Part shown: positions 51,395 through 58,357 of the stretch, in pieces | Layout of the letters: every line of letters starts with the position of its first letter | Numbering within the stretch: the stretch's first letter is position 1 | Assembly (NCBI GenBank): GCA_002842575.1 | Contig: PHDJ01000016.1 | Location: forward strand, 1-59,454 | Direction: 5' to 3' | Length of the DNA stretch: 59,454 nt | Origin: Bacteroidetes bacterium HGW-Bacteroidetes-2 | GTDB taxonomy: Bacteria > Bacteroidota > Bacteroidia > Flavobacteriales > Flavobacteriaceae | Made by a program: the position numbers and the translations under genes | The notes under the pieces: model-generated | Databases searched by the model: none | What the model was told of the DNA's origin: nothing | The model's input: the letters and a program-made list of their open reading frames with translations, nothing else

Positions 51395-53005
51395 ATGGAA
51401 TGGTCTGATTTTGACTTTTGGAAATTTCTAGCAGGTCTTGGCATTTTTCTGTTTGGGATGTTTCTTTTAGAAGAAGCCATCAAGCAACTTTCTGGCAGAG
51501 CGTTTAAAACATTTATAAGAAAATCAACTAAAGGAAAAATACGGTCTATTTTCACTGGGTTTTTATCCACGGCAATTTTACAGAGCAGCTCAGCGGTTTC
51601 CTTAATGACCCTCACCTTTGTTGGTGCCGGAATGATTACCATGTATAATGGCATTGGTGTAATAATGGGAGCAAACCTAGGTACCACCGTTACCAGTTGG
51701 CTTGTTGCAGCCGTTGGGTTTAAGATTAATATTGAAGGTCTTTTCCTTCCGTTACTGGCAATAGGTGGATTAGGTTTGATGTTTATGCACAATTCCTCTA
51801 AATATGCGGGAATAAGTAAAATCTTTGTAGGGTTGGGCTTCCTTTTTATGGGTTTGGACTATTTGAAAATGAGCGTGGAAAGTTTTACAGATTCTTTTGA
51901 AATTAGTTCCATTACACATTACGGATTGTGGTTTTATTTAGTTGTTGCTATTCTTTTGACCTCTGTAATGCAATCCAGTTCAGCAACTATTGCGATTATA
52001 TTAACGGCATTAAACTCTGGTATTCTAAATTTTGAAGAAGGTGCAGTGATGATTATCGGGTCTAATATAGGTACAACTACCACCGTTTTGTTAGGGGCTA
52101 TAGGAGGAATTCAATTAAAGAAACAGGTTGCGTTTAGTCATTTGATTTTTAATTTTTTTACCGGGATTGTCGCGTTACTTGCTTTACCATTATTGATTAA
52201 GGTTGTTTACCTTTTTTTTGATCTTGGAACTAGCGAAGTATTAGCAGTGACCTTATTTCATACCATGTTTAACCTTTTGGGCATACTGTTATTCTTTCCG
52301 TTTATTGGTGTTATGGTAAAGTGGCTTCAAAAAATTTTTCCAGAAAAGTTCCATAAAATCACCAAATATATCCATGAAATCTCTCCAGATCTTTCAGAAG
52401 CTGCTGAGGTTGCTGTGCGTAATGAAACCATCTATGTTTTTCAAAAAACCCTGCGTCTTATTTCTTTTTTATTAAGAGCTAACAAAAATGAGGAAGTAGA
52501 AATTTTCATTTCTAAAAAGAAAGAAAATTTTGCAAGTGTTTTTGAGGATATTCAGAAGCTGAACAAGGAAATCTTAGTTTTTTCTTCACATATTAAGGTG
52601 GACCAATTAGAAGACACCCAAAAAGAAAGAAGTTCAAACATAAAATATATTGTAATGGTGCTTTCTCAGGTTTCTAAAACTATTGCAGGCATTATTCAGG
52701 AGGTAGAGGAAGTAAATAACTCAAGCAATAAAAAAGTACAGGAAATAGTACTTCATTTAAATTCAAAAATAAACGAGGATATCACTATACTTTTTGGAAT
52801 GCTTGACAAAGAGGAATTTCCAGAAACAATAGAAATGTTTCAGGATAAAATTAATTCTGATTATAAAAACATTGTGGATCTGATATCTCGCTCGATTGAA
52901 GAAAAAAAAATAGAGGAAAAACATATCTCCACGTTATTTATGGTTAATGGGCTTTTATCACAATCTATCAGGCATCTTTTAAGGGCTGTGGAAAAAATTA
53001 ACTGA
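51395..53005 (+). CDS. Na/Pi cotransporter family protein
   Basis: The 536-residue protein would import phosphate with sodium. It has two inverted Na/Pi repeats, each with the QSSSA motif (AILQSSSAVSLMTLTF near 62 and SVMQSSSATIAIILTAL near 193), about eight membrane helices up to residue 310, and a C-terminal PhoU-like helical region (about 340-536). The start VFGMFLLEEAIKQL-type segment (FGMFLLEEAIKQLSGRAFK) is typical. It is alone on the strand before the zinc peptidase gene. Confidence 0.9.
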   Translation: MEWSDFDFWKFLAGLGIFLFGMFLLEEAIKQLSGRAFKTFIRKSTKGKIRSIFTGFLSTAILQSSSAVSLMTLTFVGAGMITMYNGIGVIMGANLGTTVTSWLVAAVGFKINIEGLFLPLLAIGGLGLMFMHNSSKYAGISKIFVGLGFLFMGLDYLKMSVESFTDSFEISSITHYGLWFYLVVAILLTSVMQSSSATIAIILTALNSGILNFEEGAVMIIGSNIGTTTTVLLGAIGGIQLKKQVAFSHLIFNFFTGIVALLALPLLIKVVYLFFDLGTSEVLAVTLFHTMFNLLGILLFFPFIGVMVKWLQKIFPEKFHKITKYIHEISPDLSEAAEVAVRNETIYVFQKTLRLISFLLRANKNEEVEIFISKKKENFASVFEDIQKLNKEILVFSSHIKVDQLEDTQKERSSNIKYIVMVLSQVSKTIAGIIQEVEEVNNSSNKKVQEIVLHLNSKINEDITILFGMLDKEEFPETIEMFQDKINSDYKNIVDLISRSIEEKKIEEKHISTLFMVNGLLSQSIRHLLRAVEKIN

Positions 53006-53085
53006 CAATATTTCCTAAATCATCATTTTATCAAAGATGGCTTACCTTTTGATGAATTAACTTTAAATTTTTAAAAAGAAAAACT

Positions 53086-53772
53086 ATGTTAGGATATTAT
53101 ATTATTGCCGGGCTCATTTTTTTAGTAAGTCTTTATGTAAGCAATCGTTTAAAGAGCAAGTTTAAGACGTATTCCAAGATGCATCTTCAAAATGGCTTAA
53201 GCGGAAAAGAAATAGCAGAAAAAATGCTATCAGATCATGGAATTAGGGATGTACAGGTAATTTCTACACCGGGTATATTGACCGACCACTATAATCCGGC
53301 AAACAAAACCGTAAATTTAAGTGAGGGAGTTTACATGCAGCGCAATGCCGCCGCCGCCGCCGTAGCAGCTCATGAGGTGGGTCATGCGGTGCAGCATTCA
53401 CAAGCCTATGCTTGGTTGGGAATGCGCTCTAAGTTAGTTCCTGTAGTAAGTGTAGCGTCAAAGTATTCGCAATGGGTTATTCTTGGTGGTTTGGTTTTAG
53501 CGGCAAGCACGGCATTTGGCTCCACATTGCTTTTGGTTGGCATTCTCATGTATGGATTAGGAACGCTATTTAGTTTTGTAACACTTCCTGTAGAATATGA
53601 TGCTAGTAAGCGCGCTTTAGCCTGGATGAACAACAAAAATATGTTGACACCACAGGAACATGCAGGAGCCAAGGATTCATTAAAATGGGCAGCAAGAACC
53701 TATGTGGTTGCTGCGGTGGGTTCCTTAGCTACTTTGTTGTATTTTATAATGATTTATTTAGGTAGAGATTAG
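53086..53772 (+). CDS. Zinc metallopeptidase (YugP/DUF232 family)
   Basis: The 228-residue membrane peptidase has an N-terminal helix (YYIIAGLIFLVSLYV), the zinc motif HEVGH (96-100), and two or more later hydrophobic helices (about 115-165 and 205-225). A GCC trinucleotide tract encodes AAAAA just before the zinc motif. Family members are membrane-bound zinc-dependent peptidases of unknown substrate. It lies 80 bases after the Na/Pi gene and is followed by a strong two-way terminator. Confidence 0.92.
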   Translation: MLGYYIIAGLIFLVSLYVSNRLKSKFKTYSKMHLQNGLSGKEIAEKMLSDHGIRDVQVISTPGILTDHYNPANKTVNLSEGVYMQRNAAAAAVAAHEVGHAVQHSQAYAWLGMRSKLVPVVSVASKYSQWVILGGLVLAASTAFGSTLLLVGILMYGLGTLFSFVTLPVEYDASKRALAWMNNKNMLTPQEHAGAKDSLKWAARTYVVAAVGSLATLLYFIMIYLGRD

Positions 53773-53790
53773 TGTATACATGTTAAAAAT

Positions 53791-53835
53791 AAAGCACCAA
53801 ATTTCATACGCTATCTTTAGAATTTGGTGCTTTTT
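53791..53835. terminator. Bidirectional terminator
   Basis: AAAGCACCAAATT (53791-53803) and AATTTGGTGCTTT (53821-53833) form a perfect 13-base stem with a 17-base loop, followed by T runs on both strands. It serves the zinc peptidase (+) and the saccharopine dehydrogenase-like gene (-). Confidence 0.9.
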
Positions 53836-53847
53836 AGTAAAATGAAA

Positions 53848-55218
53848 TTAACTTACTACATTGTTTGGGTTATATCCCATATATGGTAATTTATGTTCTT
53901 TAAAAACGATTCCATATTCTTTCAGCTCATTTAAAATAGGTTCATACACTTCTTTTTTAATGGGAAGTTGCACCCCTGGAGTAGATATTTCACCATTTAA
54001 TATTTTTAATGTGGCAATAGCAACTGGAAGGCCTACTGTTTTTGCCATGGAAGTAAAGGTTTGGTCGTCGCCTTTTATAACCATATTGGAGTCAATTTGT
54101 TTTTTTTCTCCGTTGAGTTCGTATCCAAATTTATGATACATAACAATCATATCTTTATCTTTTGGTTCTAGAGTCCATTTATCTGTTAATATTTTTTGAA
54201 GTGCTTCTGCTGGAGTTGCATTTTTGATGCCTATTTTTTTGGTTGGATTAAATATATCAAGTTCCACCAATTTTTCCCACATTAAATCATCTTGTTCGAT
54301 TTTTAAGCTAAGTCTGAGTTTTAATTCTACACTATCTGTGGGCGAATAAGGTAAAAATAGATTTACAAAATCACGATAGCTCATGGTATCAGAACCTTCA
54401 AGTTTATAGGAATCGTCAGTCATGCCTAGTTGTACAAACATATTCCAAGCTCGGCTAAACCCTACTCGCCTAATGGTTCCTCGATATAAAGTAAGAATGT
54501 CATTAAGTCCATATATTTCACGATACATTAGGGAGTTTCTGTTTGCGTAGGCTTCAAACCTTCCGTGACCTTCAACGTCTAAAAATTCAGTACGTCGAAA
54601 CAAACGGTGGTAGGGGATGTATTTAAATTTTCCTTCTTGAATAAATTCAGCAGCCCCACCTTGTCCTGCTAAAACTACGTTTCTTGGATTCCAAGTAAAT
54701 TTATAATTCCATAAATTGGTATCGCTTTCAGGAGCTACAAGACCACCTGTAAAGGATTCAAAAAGCAGCATTTTTCCTCCTAATTTGTGAATTTTATCTA
54801 TTACTTGCATGGCGCTCATGTGGTCAATTCCGGGGTCAAGACCAATTTCATTCATAAACACCAAACCTTTAGCTTTTGCATCGGCGTCTAGAGCTTTCAT
54901 TTCTGGACTAATATAGGATGCGGTGACAAGGTGTTTGCTAAATTCAATACAATCTTTAGCCACTTCTATATGAAAACGTGCAGGCAGCATGGAGATTACC
55001 ACATCGGCTTTTTGAACCGCATTTTTGCGTTGTTTTTCTTCAAAAACGTCTAGCAGAATTGCCTTTGCGTTGGGATGATTGTTTGTGTTTTTTTGAGCAG
55101 AGGCAATAGAAATATCACCAATTGTGATAAAAAGCTTTTCTTTTTCCGATTTGTCTAAAAGATATTTTATTAAACTACTGGCTGATTTTCCGGCACCGAT
55201 TATTAAGATATTCCTCAT
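53848..55218 (-). CDS. Saccharopine dehydrogenase / reductase-like protein
   Basis: The 456-residue protein has an N-terminal Rossmann fold (NILIIGAGKSASSLIKYLLD) and family segments VISMLPARFHIEVAKDCIE, LVTASYISPEMKALDADAKA, GLVFMNEIGLDPGIDHMSAM and GGLVAPESDTNLWNYKFTWN. In lysine metabolism such enzymes act between saccharopine and aminoadipate semialdehyde. The lysine breakdown partner is not next to it. It is divergent from the DUF423 gene. Confidence 0.85.
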   Translation of the reverse strand: MRNILIIGAGKSASSLIKYLLDKSEKEKLFITIGDISIASAQKNTNNHPNAKAILLDVFEEKQRKNAVQKADVVISMLPARFHIEVAKDCIEFSKHLVTASYISPEMKALDADAKAKGLVFMNEIGLDPGIDHMSAMQVIDKIHKLGGKMLLFESFTGGLVAPESDTNLWNYKFTWNPRNVVLAGQGGAAEFIQEGKFKYIPYHRLFRRTEFLDVEGHGRFEAYANRNSLMYREIYGLNDILTLYRGTIRRVGFSRAWNMFVQLGMTDDSYKLEGSDTMSYRDFVNLFLPYSPTDSVELKLRLSLKIEQDDLMWEKLVELDIFNPTKKIGIKNATPAEALQKILTDKWTLEPKDKDMIVMYHKFGYELNGEKKQIDSNMVIKGDDQTFTSMAKTVGLPVAIATLKILNGEISTPGVQLPIKKEVYEPILNELKEYGIVFKEHKLPYMGYNPNNVVS

Positions 55219-55292
55219 TATAAATGTGTAATTTTGTTGCCTAATATTTAGGCTACGAAGGTACTAAATAGTTAACGTTTCAAAAAAGAAGT

Positions 55293-55676
55293 ATGGATAA
55301 AAAAATAGTAAGTACAGCTGCCGTAATTGCTTGTTTATCAGTTATTTTTGGTGCTTTTGGGGCGCATGCCCTAAAAGAACTTATTAACCAACAGCATCTT
55401 GCCACTTTTGAGGTAGGCGTTCGTTATCAAATGTATCATGCTTTAGCCTTACTTTTTATAGGTTTTAGCACAAGGATTTCCCCAAGAACAAAAAGGCTTG
55501 TTTTTCTTAGTTTTGTTCTCGGTATTTTTCTTTTTTCTGGGTCTATCTATTTACTTTCTCTAAAAGAAATTTTACCTTTTTCGCTTTCTAAAATTGCATT
55601 TTTAACACCCATTGGCGGATTGTTTTTTATTATAGGGTGGATGCTTATTGCGATACGAGTATGGAAGTTAAAATAG
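55293..55676 (+). CDS. DUF423 membrane protein
   Basis: The 127-residue protein has four hydrophobic helices and the DUF423 marks FGAFGAHALKEL and YQMYHALALLFIG, then PIGGLFFIIGWMLI. Function unknown. It lies between the saccharopine dehydrogenase-like gene, with which it is divergent, and pckA. Confidence 0.9.
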   Translation: MDKKIVSTAAVIACLSVIFGAFGAHALKELINQQHLATFEVGVRYQMYHALALLFIGFSTRISPRTKRLVFLSFVLGIFLFSGSIYLLSLKEILPFSLSKIAFLTPIGGLFFIIGWMLIAIRVWKLK

Positions 55677-55718
55677 AGATAAATTCATTTTTTTAGGCAC
55701 TTTCTCTATAAATATTTT

Positions 55719-55726
55719 TACTTTTG
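55719..55726 (+). promoter_or_regulatory. -7 promoter box for pckA
   Basis: TACTTTTG fits TAnnTTTG 30 bases before the pckA start. No clear -33 TTTG is seen. Confidence 0.5.
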
Positions 55727-55755
55727 CAGCCTACAAAAACATTTAATTAAACGTT

Positions 55756-57354
55756 ATGGTCAACAGTAACCAAGCAACTAAATCGATTTCGTTAGAACAA
55801 TACGGAATCCAAAACGCAAAAGTTAACTACCAACTCTCTCCAGACACATTACACAAACTTACAATCGAAAAAGGGCAAGGTGTTGAAACAAAATCTGGAG
55901 CTTTATCGATAAATACTGGTGCGTTTACCGGACGATCTCCAAAAGATAGGTTTATTGTAAAAGATGATGTCACTAGAGACAAAGTTTGGTGGGGAAATGT
56001 AAACATTCCCTTTCCTACAGATATGTTTGATGCATTGTACAACAAAGTAACTAACTATCTTACTGAAAAGGAAGTATTTGTTAGAGACAGCTATGTATGC
56101 GCCGAAAAGGATTTAAAATTAAACGTACGCATCATTAATGAACATCCTTGGACAAACTTATTTGCCTACAATATGTTTTTACGCCCTGAGGCAGAGGAAT
56201 TAGAAAATTTTAAGCCAGAATGGTTGCTTATTAACGTACCTAATTTTATGGCAAATCCAGATGAAGATGGAACGCGTCAGCACAATTTTGCGATTTTAAA
56301 CTTTACCAGAAAAATAATTTTAATTGGAGGCACTGGATATACTGGCGAAATTAAAAAATCCATCTTTTCCATATTGAATTTTATTCTTCCTATTGACAAA
56401 AACACCTTACCTATGCACTGTTCTGCAAATGTTGGTAATGATGGGGAAACAGCAATTTTCTTTGGACTTTCCGGAACAGGCAAAACCACCTTGTCTGCAG
56501 ACCCAAATAGAAAACTAATAGGAGATGATGAGCACGGCTGGACCACAGACAATAAAATTTTCAACTTTGAAGGCGGCTGTTACGCTAAAGTAATTAACCT
56601 TTCAGAAGAACACGAACCAGATATTTTTAGAGCAATTAAGAAAGGAGCACTTTTAGAAAATGTAATTTTAGATGCTAATGGCGATGTAAACTTTGAAGAC
56701 GACTCCATCACCCCAAACACCAGAGTAAGCTATCCCATTTTTCATATAGATAACATCCAAGAGCCTTCAATAGGTGAAAACCCAAAAAATATATTTTTTT
56801 TAACGGCAGATGCTTTTGGTGTATTGCCTCCCATTTCAAAACTTACTCCAGGACAAGCGGCATACCATTTTATCAGCGGATATACCGCTAAGGTGGCTGG
56901 CACTGAAGAAGGAATTGTAGAACCTTTGCCAAATTTTTCCGCTTGTTTTGGCGCACCATTTATGCCATTACACCCTACAAAATATGCAGAAATGTTGAGC
57001 AAAAAAATGAAAGATACAGGAGTAAACGTATGGTTAATCAATACCGGATGGACAGGAGGTCCCTATGGCACAGGCAGCCGAATGAAATTAAAACTTACCC
57101 GAGCAATGATTTCAGCAGCATTGCATGGAGAGCTTAATGATGTGTCCTATGTAGAACACCCCATTTTTGGTTTATCCATGCCCACCACTTGCCCTAATGT
57201 GCCAAGCGAAGTATTAAATCCAAAAGGAACATGGAAAAACAAAAAAGCCTACGACATACAAGCAAAAGAATTAGCAGCATCCTTTAGAAACAATTTTTCT
57301 AAATTTGAAGAATTTGCTAACGCTGAAATATTAGCAGGAGCACCACAAGGATAA
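55756..57354 (+). CDS. pckA: Phosphoenolpyruvate carboxykinase (ATP)
   Basis: PckA makes phosphoenolpyruvate from oxaloacetate at the start of gluconeogenesis. The 532-residue protein has TGRSPKDRFIV, the P-loop GLSGTGKTTLSADPNR (near 239), LIGDDEHGW and FNFEGGCYAK, all standard. Length is normal. A terminator follows; the non-coding repeat region starts after that. Confidence 0.97.
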   Translation: MVNSNQATKSISLEQYGIQNAKVNYQLSPDTLHKLTIEKGQGVETKSGALSINTGAFTGRSPKDRFIVKDDVTRDKVWWGNVNIPFPTDMFDALYNKVTNYLTEKEVFVRDSYVCAEKDLKLNVRIINEHPWTNLFAYNMFLRPEAEELENFKPEWLLINVPNFMANPDEDGTRQHNFAILNFTRKIILIGGTGYTGEIKKSIFSILNFILPIDKNTLPMHCSANVGNDGETAIFFGLSGTGKTTLSADPNRKLIGDDEHGWTTDNKIFNFEGGCYAKVINLSEEHEPDIFRAIKKGALLENVILDANGDVNFEDDSITPNTRVSYPIFHIDNIQEPSIGENPKNIFFLTADAFGVLPPISKLTPGQAAYHFISGYTAKVAGTEEGIVEPLPNFSACFGAPFMPLHPTKYAEMLSKKMKDTGVNVWLINTGWTGGPYGTGSRMKLKLTRAMISAALHGELNDVSYVEHPIFGLSMPTTCPNVPSEVLNPKGTWKNKKAYDIQAKELAASFRNNFSKFEEFANAEILAGAPQG

Positions 57355-57376
57355 ACCTTTCTAAAACCCAATTTTT

Positions 57377-57407
57377 AAAAGGAAGTCTTTATAGGCTTCC
57401 TTTTTTT
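57377..57407 (+). terminator. Terminator after pckA
   Basis: AAAAGGAAGTC (57377-57387) and GGCTTCCTTTT (57394-57404) form an 11-base stem with one G-T pair, a 6-base loop, then T residues. Confidence 0.85.
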
Positions 57408-57422
57408 GTTTTTTGTACACGG

Positions 57423-57540
57423 CATTATTTTAAGAATAATGGCAACTCTTTTAAACCCAAAAAAGGTTTAAAAGACCGCGCTATCCGCTATATCTTTTTT
57501 TGAAAAAACAAAAAAAGGATGCCGCTCCTATCGCTGTTGC
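57423..57540 (+). other. Chain of hairpins in the pckA-recombinase gap
   Basis: Three successive stem-loops: CATTATT-TTAAG-AATAATG (57423-57441), CTTTTAAACC-CAAAAAA-GGTTTAAAAG (57448-57474), and a T7/A7 stem closed by ATC..GGAT (57492-57520, one bulged G). The last is embedded in a GC-rich frame that reads GACCGCGCTATCCGCTATATC on one side and GGATGCCGCTCCTATCGCTG on the other. Frames of this kind seem to me to recur beside recombinases in flavobacterial genomes; that is memory, not checked. No gene lies here. Confidence 0.5.
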
Positions 57541-57669
57541 AGGAAAGGGACATGCTATTTATTTCTTGAAAATTAAATAAGTACAAACCAATATATATTT
57601 TAATTTTCTTAGGATTTTTATTTTGCAGAAAAGGCAATCCTATAAGTCTATTTTTTGCATTTCATTTTC

Positions 57670-57724
57670 ATACACTCCTCATACACTATCTATACACCAT
57701 CTATACACCATCCATACACTATCT
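57670..57724 (+). repeat. 11-base tandem repeats, 5 units
   Basis: Units: ATACACTCCTC, ATACACTATCT, ATACACCATCT, ATACACCATCC, ATACACTATCT, with exact 11-base period. The period is close to one DNA turn, as in protein-bound iteron-like sites. No gene overlaps. Confidence 0.85.
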
Positions 57725-57730
57725 ATAGAA

Positions 57731-57754
57731 CCTGACCCGTCCTGACCCGTCCTG
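57731..57754 (+). repeat. 10-base direct repeat CCTGACCCGT
   Basis: Two full copies of CCTGACCCGT and a third CCTG follow the 11-base array at once. It stands out as GC-rich within very AT-rich DNA. Confidence 0.85.
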
Positions 57755-57755
57755 A

Positions 57756-57799
57756 AATAGCTATACAGATTAATTAATAAATCCTATAATAGCTATACA
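57756..57799 (+). repeat. 12-base direct repeat AATAGCTATACA
   Basis: Exact copies at 57756-57767 and 57788-57799, 32 bases apart, in the gap between the tandem repeats and the zinc-ribbon gene. The rest of the 57541-57868 stretch holds nothing else that I can identify. Confidence 0.85.
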
Positions 57800-57868
57800 A
57801 ATACGATTTTATAAAATAAATTCAGAACATGAAATTCCGTTATTTTTTAGTAAAAAGGCTATAGTAAC

Positions 57869-58222
57869 CTATCGTTTTTTTAGGATAAGAATTTCATCGT
57901 CAGAAAATTCCATCCAAGCAATATCGTAGATATAGTGAAACATTTTGCCTTTGCTATTTATGTGAAAGTGTGTGTGGTAAGTAAAGCGAAATTTTTTTTG
58001 TTCTAGAATAGTACGATAGACTTTAATTTGAGTTTTATTTTTACCTAAAAGTTCAAGTGCAATACCATGATTTCTTTTTAAATATTCATTGATTTGTGTT
58101 GCAGCTTTGTTAGAAACATCTCTAAGATGTTTGTGGTAGTAATTTTTACACCCTACAGAACAGAACACTTTATCTGTTCTACCTAGAAGGTCTTTTTTAC
58201 ATATTTTACACTTTTTTTTCAA
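57869..58222 (-). CDS. Zinc-ribbon protein of unknown function
   Basis: The 117-residue protein opens with CKICKKDLLGRTDKVFCSVGC, a zinc-ribbon with Cys pairs C-x2-C and C-x4-C. It continues with KNYYHKHLRDVSNKAATQIN, RNHGIALELLGKNKTQIKVY and a C-terminal beta part (FRFTYHTHFHINSKGKMFHY). A related group of small Bacteroidota proteins with FCS..C-N-A-Y and K-G-F-D-F segments comes to mind. It may bind DNA or RNA. It is divergent from the recombinase, with 135 bases between them. Confidence 0.7.
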   Translation of the reverse strand: MKKKCKICKKDLLGRTDKVFCSVGCKNYYHKHLRDVSNKAATQINEYLKRNHGIALELLGKNKTQIKVYRTILEQKKFRFTYHTHFHINSKGKMFHYIYDIAWMEFSDDEILILKKR

Positions 58223-58319
58223 AACAGCTTATTTATAGCAACAAATATATATTATTCGTTTATAACGGCTATAAATATTTAATGTTGTTTATAAAAGCCC
58301 AACTAATCTTTTTTTCTTG

Positions 58320-58327
58320 TAGTTTTG
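58320..58327 (+). promoter_or_regulatory. Possible -7 box of the recombinase gene
   Basis: TAGTTTTG fits TAnnTTTG and lies 30 bases before the recombinase start. The opposite strand has TATATTTG (58242-58249), a box for the zinc-ribbon gene. No -33 boxes are clear. Confidence 0.4.
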
Positions 58328-58357
58328 ATATAGATATAATTTTAAAAACTATATATT

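Noticed and set aside
53350-53364. GCC trinucleotide repeat in the zinc peptidase as a mobile or unstable tract
   Set aside because: It is only five units, in frame, encoding an Ala run in the helix before HEVGH; this is probably normal codon use.
57475-57540. Canonical integron attC site
   Set aside because: The RYYYAAC and GTRRRRY core boxes are not visible; only hairpin structure and proximity to a recombinase support it, so I report structure alone.
57670-57724. CRISPR array
   Set aside because: The units are 11 bases and adjoin without spacers; there are no cas genes.
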